64,000 bases of DNA from the NCBI GenBank assembly GCA_949825025.1, contig OX463779.1, forward strand, positions 38,450,203 to 38,514,202, read 5' to 3'. Positions within the stretch are counted from its first letter, which is position 1, and each line of letters opens with the position of its first letter. The DNA comes from Siphlonurus alternatus (taxonomy: Eukaryota; Arthropoda; Insecta; Ephemeroptera; Siphlonuridae). Positions 47,401 through 60,600 of this stretch are shown here, one piece after another. A model generated the notes under the pieces. It did not search any database and was not told the DNA's origin. It saw only the letters and a program-made list of their open reading frames with translations. Made by a program: the position numbers and the translations under genes.

Positions 47401-50400
47401 GCTTAGACAATTTTTGATGTATATAATGTTTTCTCTTTTTTCTTACGAGTCTAGCTTAGTATGTACTGTATTGTTCGCTAAAACAAGTAATATTTTATTA
47501 AAAAAATTCTAATTACTGCACAAATTCCTTCCTTGTACAATTAAATCTGTTCATCACTATTTTATCAAACTTTGATAACCAATTTTATATAAAAATTTAT
47601 CGTTTTTTCTCAACCCTTTCTAGCATTGCTCAATTCATTCCAAAACGACCATCGAGAATATCGCCTTTAGTTGTGACCATATAATTCACTGATTGGTCCA
47701 GCACGTCATGTGAACATGCACTAGACCAATGAGGACTTACCAATGATACGCTCCTGCTTCTTGGACAGGTGGTTACTCATCATGCCACAGATATGAGCAC
47801 CAAGACTGTGTCCCACACACAAAATGTCCTCCGCCCTCGCACCGGCCGCGTTCAGGAACGAGTACATCTGCGCGGAGCACTGGGCCACCAGTTTGGTGTT
47901 GCTGAGCGCCGTCAGGTAGCAGGGGAACCTCGTCAGGTCGCCCCAGTCCACCAGGACCACGTTGTAGTCACCTCGGGACAGGTATGCTGGACAACAATGA
48001 AAAGGTGGTGTAAGTATTTACAGGTGGAAGAAAATATTATTTTAACACAGCAAATTTAATAAACATGCAGATTTGACTTTCGGATCATATATGGCAAGAA
48101 ACACATAAATTAAAATACAAATGTTTAATTTTGATACTCAAGTTCGATAAATTTATCTAAAAATGTAACATTAGTAAATCATTTTTATGAACAGTGCAGT
48201 TAGCAAGAGAAAGAAAAGCTAGCGTAACTCAAGATATAAAATAGAGTGACCAATGCAGTAAAGGTTATATGAGGAAAAGAAGAAAGATCTGACATTTGAA
48301 ATCTTTAACTGTTCACAATTTACGTTAATTTTACATTTTTAGGACTGAACCATATGTAAAAAGGTAAATATTATGCTATTGCATTTGGTACAGTATAAAA
48401 TATAATAATATATGATCATGATGAAACGTATTTTTTGTAAAATTAAATAAAAAATACAAATTATTCTATCACTTAAAGTAATTTACACTTTAAAAATTAC
48501 TTAAAGTGACAGTAATTTTTTTAATCGTTAAAAATTATTAATTATTGTACATTAATTTTATTATTTTCTTTTTTTGATATAGTAGCGAAAGCGATGAAGT
48601 TTTAGATTAATGTAGAGTTGCAGCCCTCGAACGGTATAACGTGCAAAATATATATATTTTTTTCCAGCTCTCTAAGTTAACCTTAAAAACAAAATGTTAT
48701 AAATTTCGCTAATTCAAAGCTTGATATGATAGAAAAGTAAATGTTAGCAAGCAGGTTTGGTCTTAGCTAGATTTTATTACTCTTTTATAGGAAGATGACC
48801 TACTACTATACTTTTCAAACTGGTCAGTAAAATTTAGCGTTCCCTTATAATTCTATGAATTCTAATTCTATGGAACTGCTTTTAAAATATTGGTAGTAAA
48901 ATTTTAGATCATGATCACGGGGCTATCACGTCCATACTCTTATTAATTAATAACAAAACGGTATGCATTTTAATATATATATTTATAATTATAATAAAAA
49001 AAGCTTATATCATATCACCTTAGTAATGTTTTGATAAGCAAATCGTAACAGAACAATATGAACCATTTTTTGCAGATTTTTAATACAATAAATTTATTAA
49101 TGTCAATGAACTGTTACTTCGATCGGCATGACTGAAATTTTTAATTTCAATTTAAAAATCGAAAAAAACATGTTAAATTTTTATGAATAAATTATCATGT
49201 ACTGCATGCTTTCAGTTATTTGTATATGTTAATGAACCATAAAACAAAAAAATATTTTAATTGATTGTGAATGACTTACACCGTATTAGAATTTCTTCAG
49301 CATTGCAAAATGGTATAATAAATAATTATATATATATATATATATATAGCTGCAATTATTCTCGTACTATAAAGCCGCGTAATATACGATTCAATTATAC
49401 AATTTTTCCTTGGAAGAAAATTTCATCTCCATACAAACAAATAGAGTTGAAGTTTTCTTGAAAGGAAAAATTGTATACAATAATTAGGAAAAATTGTATC
49501 GTGTAATACCGGCTTAAGTGCAATAAAAATAAAAAGTACTTTTACAAACATACAATAAAATGAAGATTCACGTAACAAGAAAATATTTCATGCATTTTTT
49601 TTTTCTTTTCTCAAACTTGTTGTAAATAAACCCTAAAGCTTCTTCACTAAAAAAAAAGCGAGTTACTTTCTATTTTTCATGAGGATATAAAAGTATGAAA
49701 CTGGTTTAACAATTAGGATGGTAATTTTTTTTCCATCGCATCCTTTCAATTTCTCTACAATAATCATATTATCTAGATTAAGTGATCATATTATTTTTAC
49801 TGCTTCATAAAGTTTATGAATATTTAATTTGTTAACCTAAATTCATGCAAAATTCTTTACAAATGCCTAGGAGGGTAAAATTTATTTTGAAAATCTATTT
49901 TGTCACATTTTTTTCAACACTTGAATATTGTATCTCTTTATGTTATCAAAATTAAGTATATTATAATTAATTTTTATTCTTATCCAGTTTTTAATTTAAC
50001 ACTTGTCACGTAAAATAGTCAAACCTCTTCCCTATATGCTTGCGTGCTCAATTTATACAAAACTATGACGTCACAGTGTTTAAGAGCATAATTTTAACGA
50101 TGCTTTAGGATTTAAAAATCTGAAAAATTAATTAAAATAAGGTCCTCTATCGAAATATGCAATATAAAATGTCATGTTGTTGCCCTAGTCAACGCTATAA
50201 ATGAGGAAAATTTTCAGCTTTTGTTCTAAAAGGTTCAGTCCATGCACACCTGTTTCCTTCGATAAATCAATTATCAATTAACGTTCTCACCTTTCTTGAT
50301 GAAGGTGAGCGGCTCGCGGTCCACCGTGCCGTTGAAGCCGTGCAGCAACATCACGTTGCGCTTGTGGGGGTCCCAGCCCGTGTTGTAGAGCGCGTGCTTG

Positions 50401-53400
50401 CCCATCCGTACGTCGATCTGCCTGCGTATCTTGCTGCCACTGTGGACACACGACCGTGTCAAGTTAGGGCAAATTCAACCAGGTGTCTCCGTCTTTTTAA
50501 CATTTTTGAGTATTTTGTTGAAAATTTGTTTTTCCTGTAAATTCCAACTTTATCAAGTGCTTGAGTGCATGGCTGATTTTGGCCTATTCTCAAAAACAGA
50601 TTAAGAGGACGTTGAAACTTTGTAACGACTCAATGACAACAGCGAGGAATTAAGGAAACGTACGAAGAAATAAATTCTTACGGAATATTGAAGATACGAT
50701 GAGAATGGGTTACAATCCTCCATTAATCTCTGCCTTGAAATTTTCCAAACATAGAAAACTACATAAGAAATACTATCACTGCTTTTTGCAAGAATTCACA
50801 TCATTTTTTGCACCACTGAATATTTAAAATTTAATTTTTCAAACAATGTTTCTGAAATATTTTTCTGAGAATAAATTTAATTACATTTTTTATACAATTC
50901 ATAAACAATGCGAGGTATAGTTAAGTTATAATAATTAATTCATATTTGATTTGGTGACGTTCTGAGCTTTTTTTTTAACAATAATAAAGAGATTTTAATT
51001 ACTAATGTAAAATTATAAATTAACAATGTAAAACTTGTTAATAAATTGTAATAATGTAAATACTGTTTTACACGACACGCTTTTTAAAATCATGACATGC
51101 CAGACAATCAAAATTTATTTAATTATAGTTAATTGGAAACGCCTCTCTGTGTGACCATTTTTAGAATCAGACAAAAAAATTGTTTTGTTGTGCGTTGTGA
51201 TTACAAATATCTACACTTTACAAAAGATTGAAATATACCCCCTAAAAAATACCCACAAAATGCAGACAAATATTTACCCAGTACTTTTATGCACAACTTA
51301 ATTAAGCAAATATTGCCAAACCCTATGATAGAGGCTGGATGCAATCGTTTTCATACTGCAGCTTGCATTAAAACTCCCCACCATGTAAATTATATTCATT
51401 TAATGACTCGGTACTTCATAATATTACGCTGTTGAATAGTTGTAACAGTAAATAGCCCATAAATTAAGACCGTAAAGTGCATATTACATGCTGCATTATT
51501 GCGTAAAATTAACTTTGCGAGAAATTACGATAAAAATAGAACGTAAATAATTTCCCATGAGAACGTCCAACTGACCTGGTGTAGAGGAAGAAGCGAATGT
51601 CGTCGTTCGGACACGTGAAGGAGCGTTTGTAGACGCAGCGCCAGTACCGCACGTCCATCATGTTGTCCAGGAAGAGGGAGGAGCCGCCTGTGAACCAGTA
51701 ACATCGTCATGACAGGGGTCGTTGAACTGTACTTAATGGTGCACAGACAGATCTGTTGAATTTCTCCCTTTTATACCCATTGTGTTTATCTGTTTAATAC
51801 CTCACAAAACTCTCTTGTACTGCATTACGGACACTTGTAATATGGAAATGAAATAATTTACACGAATTCTATAATCTAAATCCTGAATATTCTCATGTAT
51901 GTTTACAATGTACACTGATATACACAACACAAGTTTTTTTTATTTATTTAAATTTCATCTCCAAACAAATAAGACAAGTGGAATTCTCTTCATTGAGTCT
52001 AGTGAAAAAATTGACAATTTCATATTGCATACCGGTTCTAATAACTATTTTAAAATTAAAGGTGGAATTTTAATCAATAATCTATGACGTCTGTATAAAA
52101 GCCTATTAAAAATTAAAAGGTGATTCTGCATGACTTATACACACGATATTATAAATCACAGCAAATAATATTATTATTATTATAGTTATCAGCTAACAGC
52201 AAATTCTATGGTAGAAGCTTTAGTAATTTTAAAATTGATTTTTGTATATTTATAACTGCATCGATTATTAAACAAAGTACATATAAATAAACTTTACTCC
52301 ATGTATTGTGTTGATTCTATTATTAAAACAGTGTTCTCCATTAGAGCATGTAAGCACACACCAGAAGTGGATCACGTGGTCACGCAAGCTGGAGCACTTG
52401 CGGTGCGCTCGGAGCGTGAATGAAAAAAAAAAAACATCGTCCGGAATTCAAGAGTCGGAACCACTCATCTGCTATTGAAGAAGAAATAGATCTGATGTAC
52501 ATACTTTAAACAATAAATATTTTCCACGTTTCATACACTAGGTCAATTATTAATGTACTTTTTTTAATAATAGCTTCATACTATAATTATTAATTTTTGT
52601 ACTTGATGTAATGTAACGGCAGTCCCGTAATTGTGGTATTTATTTACGCAAGTTGTTCACACAATTTTATAAAACCTGCTCTGTACTATTACATTAATTT
52701 TAATGGCATTCCTTATACTGTATGCTGGAATACCCGTTGGTATTATAATATCAATGGTTTTATGCATTGAAAACGGACTTTTTTCTATTCTCATTGCATC
52801 ATAATTGAGCATAATTATTAGCATTTATATAATTTAAGTGTCTTTACGGTAATCATTTTCCAGTTAAAATATAATAATTTGTATCTTACATAATAACCAG
52901 TAAAATAATTATTTAAAATTTTATAGTAACAGAGTGTAATTCAAGAAATAAATGAATTAATCTCTGTACAAATACAACTGAAACTAATTAAAATATTTAA
53001 ATTATGAATTTATACTGTGAAAGAATATAGAAAACAATTTATAATTATTAACTAGAACCAAGTAAACAATAAGATATTTAATAATGATACACTTCAAAAT
53101 AATGTGTTAAATATAAATAATCAATCTTATGCAAAAAATAATAACAAATATGTAATATATATATTTTTTATCATTTTATTAATAGCCTTCTTGCTATCAA
53201 AAATTAAGATACAAAATTTTATAAATAAAAGCATATATTATATATATATAACACTTAAATTTTTTATCGGAATTGAACGTCTATTAAATTTTATTATACG
53301 TATTTATTATACGAATTTATTATACCCCTTATTGAGACAGTCGAGTTAACAATTACATATAGCTCTGTTTGTGGCGGACGTTAAATTTTACGCATAGCTT

Positions 53401-56400
53401 TTTACGATTTAAATTTTATTGAATTTTAATCGGATGGGTCATTTTCATGCAAGACAAAATTGCAAGTTTGTAACATTAACTATTTTTTTAGCATTAATAA
53501 TTCACAGATTGTGGTAGTTCTTTTTTTAAATTGAATAGCTTTTTAAATTAATAAAATGGCAACAAGATATTTAAGATAACTTTTATTTTGATTTAAAAGA
53601 ATATACTGTTTTGTATAAGTGAATTATTGAATTTTTCTCAGAGCTGTTTCTTTAGTTTTCACTTTTACCATAGCCGTAAAAACCATATTTGTCCGTAACA
53701 TTTGTTAAATTAAAAAAAAAAAAAATGAGCTTGACCTTGATGCCCTGCAGAGTGGTAAACAACAAGTACCGCCACGTGAAAGTCGATGGCACCAAGTTTG
53801 GTGATCGCATGCAGAGCGGCGAAAGTGCTGCATGTTATGAAGCTGCGGGCACGATTTGTTCCAACGGTGAAACACCGCTGAATCAACCGACTGAGAATAA
53901 AAGACCTGGGTGGCAAGTCGTTGGTCCATATCCACAATGGATCACTTGGACACCGAAAATTGTGTATTTGCCATGTTATTTGAAAGACATTTTTAGTAAC
54001 TATTTAATTCCAATGTGACCAGGCCGAGTTTACTCTTTTCATTCCAACGCTTTTGCACGTGTGATACGTGAAAAAAATACATTAGAATTAATTAATAAAA
54101 CATCATCTGATGGAATCATGCCATGTCTATGGACTAAATAATATAGCAATTAAAAATTTGACTTTATATTGCTGTTCTTTATATAGCAATTCTTTAAATT
54201 GCTGTGTGCCTGTTCATGTATATAAGATTTTTAGATTTACAATTATTATTATGAAGTATTCCATGTTACTTGGCATTGTGTTTGGTATTATTTGACAGTA
54301 GTTATTAAAATAAATAACATGGATTTTGCTTATTTTTATTTTAAAATAATTAATTTTTTGTTACTATATTTCACAATACGTAAAATAACAGCTAGTATAA
54401 AATTAACATAGGTTGAAAGTACTTCAAAAATATAATTATTTTTGTTTAGTGTAAGATTTAACACTGCTTAAAGATTTTTTTTTAAAGTTATGCGACAAAA
54501 ATTATTATTTCGATAATAATTGTATAGTCATTCTCCCCCCCCCCCCCCTCCTTTCCCTTTTTAATATTCTCACTTAGCAGTGATAATTTTATAATATAAA
54601 TGCTGGGCACTACTTTTTTAAGAAACAAACTTCTACAATCGAAAATTAGAGAGATTATTGGATACTTCATTATTTTCTCACAATCACATATTTTTTTTTA
54701 GCAGTGCCAGCCAGAGGCGACGTCAAAGTGAACCACTATCGATGGTCCTCCTCATGCACTCTCGCTTGGACCTTCATCAGAGCACCTTATATAGTATATG
54801 TATAACAAAGAAGCATTGAAAACGATCGAGTTAAATTTTCTATTTCATGTAAGTGGTTATACTGGAGAGGGAAGTTTCTGACTCTCGAGCTCTAAAAGAA
54901 ATATTTACATTAAAAGTTGAAAACCCTTTAAAGTTTTAGAAATATGATGGAGGGAGAATGTCACAATTAGCATAGATTATAAAAAAAAAATAGCACTAAA
55001 AATTTTAATGTCATATCCCAATATCTGATACTCAAATTTCTAGGCTAAAAGTCTTCTAATATGTGAATATTTAGAATATTATCTTCAATTTTTTATAGTT
55101 GCTTATGCTTCCACTTTTGGCCATATTTGGAATTAACTTTATGTTTCTAAATCACTATATTTTATTTATAACTTATAACTACCTCAATTATACTTGTCCT
55201 TTGAAATTATATAATTACACATATTATCATGACTTTAATTTTTACGAAATGAATAATGACTTAAAGGTAAAATATGCATAGTAAAATTACAGTTAATAAT
55301 TGATTTTGTGGCAATATGATACGACCGATGATACTTGAGTGATGATTTTGCAAAAAAACAAACAAAGCAGATGGCATTTCTCCACTTTTAAATATTCATA
55401 TTCATAGAGCTACTAATTCCATGGTCATAATAATTACCTGCTGTTTTTTGAACTCGAAACTACCATTCATATTGAAGTATTTCCATTCATCATTACTTAA
55501 TGATGTAAACAACAACAATGACACCCTATTTTATTTTAAATAATAATTATAGTGTTTGTACTGTAGTTTTTTTTATAAAAGAAATATATTTTCTAGAAGA
55601 ATTTTAACCGAGCACAGAAGATTTTTTCTCCTTAAAATATTATTTTTACTGTAATTTTAATATTTTAATAATTAATTAACAAATTTCTCTGTTAATATTT
55701 TTTTTGTACCATTTGATTAACGTATTTGGTTATCTGACCACCGTTTTATGACCGAAGATGTTGCTTGCATTTCACATTAACAAAGCTTTCTATATATGAA
55801 GGCTGCAATCTGGTAGGTACCAGTATAATTATAAGACTTTTACATGTTTTTAAAACACGACGAAATTTATGGACATTTTTATTTGCAGTCAATACAGACT
55901 TGACATAATTTTTAGCCCCTATATACTATTAATCTACAATTTTAATATTAAAGCATTTACTTTTTTATGCAGCAGTAAATAAATCACATCTTACAATTAA
56001 TTAAATTGTTGCTATTTAATATATTAAGCAAAATATTATATATATAATTATATGAAAATTTAATGTATTGATTCTTAAATCAATACAACTTTTCAAATTG
56101 TGAAATTATTATTAATTGAAGCCACAAGGATTAAAGATTTTACACCTTTTAATTTCTATAACCTCAAATTTTAATTAACAGTGATAGATAATTTGTTTAT
56201 TTTGAAAGTAACGATTACATCATGTTTGTGCATGTGACATAGTACGTACATACGTACATATACATTTTGGGACAGTTAGAAAGTGTTGCTTCACCAGATT
56301 AAAAATTTATGAAATATTTGGTATGGGTGTGCAGACTGGGTATTTTTTAGGAGCCCCAGAGAACATTTAAACAAGTTCCACCATTGAAAACTAATGGAGT

Positions 56401-58419
56401 ATTGTCCTCATTTTTTTTTTATTGCAGAAATGGATAGAGCGTGCAAAGTTATGCTACCCTGATTTTTTTCAGATTTTTTAGAGCCCGGGAACTATTTTTA
56501 AAAAATTATTGAAAGTCCTTTTTGTGACGTCACGTGGCGGCAAGTCCTATCTTTTTCTTAAAGAGTGGCGTCTCGTGACGTCACAAAAAGAACTTTCAAT
56601 CATTTTTTAAAAATAGTTCCCGGGCTCTAAAAAATCTGAAAAAATCAGGGTAGCATAACTTTGCACCCTCTATCCATTTTTGCAATAAAAAAAATTGAGG
56701 TCAATACTCCATTAAATAATAACCAGATATGCAGATTTTAGATTTTGAGACAAGAAAAAAAGTATACTTCAATAGATGTTAAGTTCTTCGCGCCTCCATA
56801 GACCACAAAAACCAACAAACATTCGCGTTGTCTTTAGGTGTGAATTCGTGCACTGATATTTATAGAATTTAGCACATTGAAGCAAATTTAATTTACAGAC
56901 ACTGTCTGATAGAATATGTCTCTATTAATGTCAAAAGAAATCAATGAAGTTTCTATTGATCCTTTCATGTAGCACTTTGTACTCGCTTAATAAACACATC
57001 AAATAAATAACAAAAAATGCATTGAAATAAAAAGTGAATGCTATAATATAAAAAAAGACTAAATAATTTTCATGACCTAAAAAATATCGTCGTTTGAAGA
57101 AAATCTCATTAATAAATCTTTAATAAAACGTTTGGAGTTTTAATATAAAATAAATATTTTTTGATACTAAATTTAATTATTTGGTCCTTCAGGGTCTGTC
57201 AGTTAATTATAATTTTCAAATTTAATCACATTAATATTGCACCCAAGAGAATATTATTAAAATTAGAATTAGGTCGATAATATTGCATGCTCTACAAGGC
57301 TCATCATAATATTATGGTCAGCATAATTTCCAGATATAATATTTAAAAACCTGTTCTAAAAAATCTACTGCCGAAATGTTTTTCGCGAAAGTTTAACAAC
57401 AAGAATTTTAATCAATTAACATCTAGGTATAAGGAAAAAGGAAAATATGGATTTTTTTTTTTCATATTTTTTGAACATTAAAAATGTAGGACTCATCTGA
57501 TTTATATTTTTTTAAATATTTTAACTTTTTAATTCTAGTACTAAATTATATTACTTTACTACTCAGTTTACTATAACATAACAACATAATAAATTTAAAT
57601 TAAAGTAAAATTGAATATGATGTTAAAAAACATGTTAACACAATTATAAATACTAATGAATTAAAATTGTATCAAATTGCCATAATTTAATTTAAATTTT
57701 AAATATTAATACTCTGTGTAAATGTGTAAATGTACACGAAAGCTTGAGAATAAATTTTCTTTAGTGTAATAATTAACTCTTACATCTATAGTATTTAAGG
57801 GTAAATTTTTCTCGCTTTCTGCGACAACGAAATCAATCAATTTTATTTATGAAAATAACCTTCTATAAAATATTTTACATGTTGATTAATCAATTCACTA
57901 TCATATATTTTATTTTTAATGTATGTATAATGTGTGTAATATTTCGTTGTATATTATTTATGTTTAGAGTGTTACTCTATGTATCCAATGTATTCATAAC
58001 CAGGACTATTCTGTATTGGAACCAATAAGCAAAATAAAAAATAAAATGAACTAAGTGAATAATTGTACACCACAATCTTAAAATGCTACTATATACGTAT
58101 ATTTAAAACCATTGTAACTGTTACATTTTGTATCTAGATAAATAACTAGATAAAAAAAATAGCACATTATAGCAACAGAGATTAAAATTTAAAAAAAAAA
58201 AAAAGATGCACACACTAACAACATAAAACGTTATGTTTATTTTCATTATAAAATGCATTAAAAAAAATTAAGATAAGATAAGACAAAACATAAAAAATTT
58301 CACGGTCCTGAAATTTTTACTTAAAAAAACACACAAACTTCCTTATTTAAAAAAAAAAAATAAAACTTACCTTTGACAAAGAATAAAATAATCCATAGGA
58401 GTGGTGCATCGAGTCTCAT
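41448..58419 (-). CDS. Lip-6: divergent secreted lipase, 7 exons over 17 kb
   Basis: Exons: 58419-58371, 51687-51576, 50439-50291, 47986-47741, 44650-44444, 43592-43424, 41508-41448; 330 aa; phases 1,2,1,1,1,2 as in the rest of the array. Exon 1 lies 6.7 kb upstream; it encodes MRLDAPLLWIILFFVKG, has a GTAAGT donor, matching phase 1, the 49-nt length of Lip-5 exon 1, and a TCAGT initiator at 58442-58438. RNA data should confirm it; without it the gene lacks a signal peptide. Triad intact: GHSLG (Ser164), GLDPARP (Asp188), RCSH (His261). Oxyanion region LLHGFNGTVD. The N-terminal segment is Arg/Lys-rich (SGSKIRRQIDVR), the lid is slightly longer (about 14 residues, CTRDYNPLRPL), and the C-terminus ends NCPFFL followed by two TGA codons. 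It is the most divergent member. Introns are 0.9-6.7 kb, mostly AT-rich with scattered MITEs. Confidence 0.82.
42405..42570. other. GC-richer patch in Lip-6 intron 6
   Basis: About 160 bp (GTGGCGCTAGATGTCACG, CTGAGGGGGCGTGGCATG) stands out from AT-rich surroundings. I recognise neither a gene nor a known repeat. The rest of intron 6 (41509-43423) shows nothing else. Confidence 0.3.
44769..44914. mobile_element. Tc1/mariner-like MITE in Lip-6 intron 4
   Basis: 146 bp with ends CAGTAAAACAAATCTAAGTTTACG / complement of CGTAAACTAAGATCTGTTATACTG and TA on both sides (44767-44768, 44915-44916). CAGT termini plus a TA duplication are typical of Tc1/mariner derivatives. The GC-rich centre (GGCGCCCCC, GATGGCCGCCGCGCG) is notable. 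The rest of intron 4 (44651-47740) holds the large palindrome at 46069-46361 and otherwise AT-rich sequence. Confidence 0.7.
46069..46361. repeat. Palindrome of about 290 bp with a tRNA T-arm-like core
   Basis: Left arm from ATTATTAATGATTGC to GAACCCCGGATCTTTCACG and right arm its near-perfect complement, separated by only a few tens of bases near 46205. Next to the centre, CCGGGGTTCAAAGCCCGG resembles a tRNA T-arm/B box, and TCTTTCACGATATC is repeated. Shared arm ends (AATGATTG...CAATCATT) suggest a MITE or an inverted duplication of a tRNA-derived element. No ORF. Confidence 0.75.
49369..49517. mobile_element. Small MITE in Lip-6 intron 3
   Basis: Imperfect inverted ends AAGCCGCGTAATATACGAT / AAGCCGGTATTACACGATA with CAATTTTTCC inside, about 149 bp. 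A TA microsatellite (49327-49348) lies just upstream. The rest of intron 3 (47987-50290) is AT-rich, with a MITE-E relic at 50015-50125 (CTATGACGTCACAGTGTTTAAGAGC). Confidence 0.5.
53724..54016 (+). other. GC-richer open frame of about 97 codons, unknown
   Basis: Begins ATGAGCTTGACCTTGATGCC right after an A run and stays open to TGA at 54016-54018; the antisense strand is open for about 75 codons too. Codon and base composition differ from the AT-rich intron around it. The predicted peptide (MSLTLMPCRVVNNKYRHVKV...) is not one I recognise and has no clear domain. Could be a fragment of a transposon or an inserted gene piece; no target duplication or splice site supports a live gene. Confidence 0.3.
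56394..56712. mobile_element. MITE-A copy with TA target duplication, Lip-6 intron 1
   Basis: 319 bp, ends ATGGAGTATTGTCCTCA / complement of TTGAGGTCAATACTCCAT, TA at 56392-56393 and 56713-56714. Arms nearly identical; TGACGTCAC occurs in both. Best-preserved copy in the window and the closest match to 11893-12213. Confidence 0.9.
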
Positions 58420-58437
58420 GGTGACCACTACTACCAC

Positions 58438-58442
58438 ACTGA
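58438..58442 (-). promoter_or_regulatory. Putative initiator of Lip-6
   Basis: CCATCAGTGTGG on the minus strand, about 20 nt upstream of the proposed start codon at 58419, in a GC-richer patch. No TATA box. Supports placing exon 1 here. Confidence 0.4.
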
Positions 58443-59120
58443 TGGACTGCCAGGGTAGCACCTGAGTTCTCCACCACGCCTCCATCATTCCCCCCTCTTC
58501 TTTTCCCAGACCGACCTACCCGCGTGCACTTCGCATCGCTGACCCTGTTTCCCTCAACCCGCCAAACCCGTTTTCTCCTTACCTCCACATTAGCAATGAT
58601 GTACACTCTTATTATTATTAATCAATTCAACCTTAAGGTATGTCTAAGGAGGAAAAAAAAAGGAAACAATTTTTTAAAAATAGAGAGCATAAAAAAATAA
58701 TGTAGAAAAAAAATTGGTGTCGAAGTAATACACATTATTATGATTGTAATATTTAATCATAAATAATTTTGTTTGATATTATTATTTATAGTAGTATATT
58801 TGCTATAAAAAAAATTAAGATCATATTTAATTTAGATAAGCATTTAAAAATATGAGATAATATATATTAGAGCTGTCAATTTAAAAATGATTGACATAGA
58901 TTAAATTGAGATGTTTTTGATTTTATAATACTGAGGAACTGAAAATGACAAGGAAATAATATTATCAAATAAACTTTTTTATACTTATTTATTGCAAACT
59001 CTAAAGAATGCATCAATATTAATAAATGCATAATCTAAATGTATTTCTTTTATACAGGGTATTGTTTTTTTTCTGGGAATCAACATTTTTATGTAGGTGC
59101 CCCAGAACCCCAGAGTTGAT

Positions 59121-59509
59121 TTAAGGTAGAGATAACACCAATCAGCTGTTCGATCGACGTATAGTCCTCTTTGATTAACATGTAAACCTTATCAAATTCA
59201 CAAAAATTCTGAAATATTTTTGAGAGGCAGATATTATATAGTGCCTAAAAGCCATACTATAAGTTTCAAAACAATTTAACGAGCTGATTTTTTAAAGTAA
59301 GTTTTTAGTTTGTCTCTCCATGGGAAAGAAAAAAATTAATTAAAAAAAAAACGGCTCGTTTAATTGTTTTGAAATTTTTTCTATGGCTTTTAGGCACTAA
59401 TATCTGTCTCTTAAAAAAATTCAGAATTTCTGTGAATTTGCTACGGTTTACATTGATTACATGAATGGGAGCTACGTCAAACAGCTGATCGGTGTTATCT
59501 CTACCTTAA
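59121..59509. mobile_element. MITE-B copy 3 (TTAA-flanked)
   Basis: TTAAGGTAGAGATAACACC ... GGTGTTATCTCTACCTTAA with TTAA at 59121-59124 and 59506-59509. Same interior as the other two copies, more diverged. Confidence 0.85.
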
Positions 59510-60377
59510 TAAAATTATAATCAATGGAGCATAACAATTAATTGTATTATACATTTTCTCCTCATTTTGTCTTATTTTTAGCGTAGTTAAATTTATGATG
59601 ACGTCACAGGCCTGTTCTCAAATATTAAATAAATATGACATGAAATTATATTCTGTAATTATTTTAAATTAAAAACTTGTTTAGCATAATATACTTTTCT
59701 TACTCAAGTCATTATTATATAACAAAAATGTTACACACATTTTTAGTGAATTTATTTTACTATATTAATTTATATTTAATTTCCGAGTAAATAAATAAAC
59801 ATTTATTCAATAAATTACTGTCATTATTGAGCATGGTATTTACATGTAAAAAAATCGCATCTTAGAGCCCACTCAACACGGTTTCCTAAAAATAAGTAAT
59901 ACATAAGGACACCATGCTGATTTTAATTGCCGCAGCTGGACACAAGGACGTTCAATTGTGCGTTTCGCTCTTCTAGTGTTTCTATTTTTTTTTTTTTCTA
60001 CATATTTGGTTTTGTAGAGCATCTATTTCATGTGGCTTTACGATGGATGAACACAAGAAGAAGAAATATGAAATTTTATTACAATATTTTGACGTAAAAA
60101 AACGTGTAAAATGGGAGCAGCTTGATCAACTCTCGCTCCTTGCCTACATTTATTGTATAGTGGGAAGTGCGTGAACAGCCGGCAGCTGCGGACCTACATT
60201 CTGATGCTGTGCGAATAAAATCGTCCTGCGGGGAGAATCATAATCTGTTTTTATCTAAAACATGAAGTAATAAAAAAGGAAGGTTGATGATGAGTGTATT
60301 TTACTTAGGGATAAAGAAAGAATATTTCCTTGCTCTTTTTGTGTTTTGGAGTCCAAATTAGGTAAAATGTGTTAAAA

Positions 60378-60600
60378 GTGCCAGTTGATAAGTTCTTGTT
60401 AAGCAAAGTTGATCATGATTTTTGCTTGGATGGGTGACCGTTTTAAGTAAATATTACGTCGCTCCTTCCGTCAGAGTCATCTTACTTTTCACCCAGTTCA
60501 AATGCACTTGTATGCTGTGGTTCTCTAATAAGTCCCTTGGTTATAAACTTTTTATCAATGACCGAGGACTTATCAAACACGACGAAAACCATGTTAAATG
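60378..60600 (+). repeat. Degraded 5S-rRNA-derived SINE
   Basis: GTTCTTGTTAAGCAAAGTTGATC ... TTGCTTGGATGGGTGACCG matches the 5S head of the SINE at 36630-37023 with many changes. The body is barely recognisable (GTCGCTCCTTCCG, TGTGGTTCTC). 3' limit uncertain. Confidence 0.55.

Larger units (their letters stand above)
51688..58370. other. Lip-6 intron 1 (6.7 kb)
   Basis: Large AT-rich intron. It holds a GC-richer island with an open frame (53724-54016) and MITE-A copy 56394-56712. A homopolymer C run (54536-54547) and many A/T runs are present. No further lipase exon or tRNA seen. Confidence 0.5.

Noticed and set aside
53104..53349. 81-codon hydrophobic frame in Lip-6 intron 1
   Set aside because: Composition follows local AT richness (Ile/Asn/Lys/Tyr codons); no membrane protein family signature.
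60043..60174. 43-codon ATG frame with Lys-rich start
   Set aside because: Too short, no recognisable domain, signal peptide or splice context; noted only in the spacer description.
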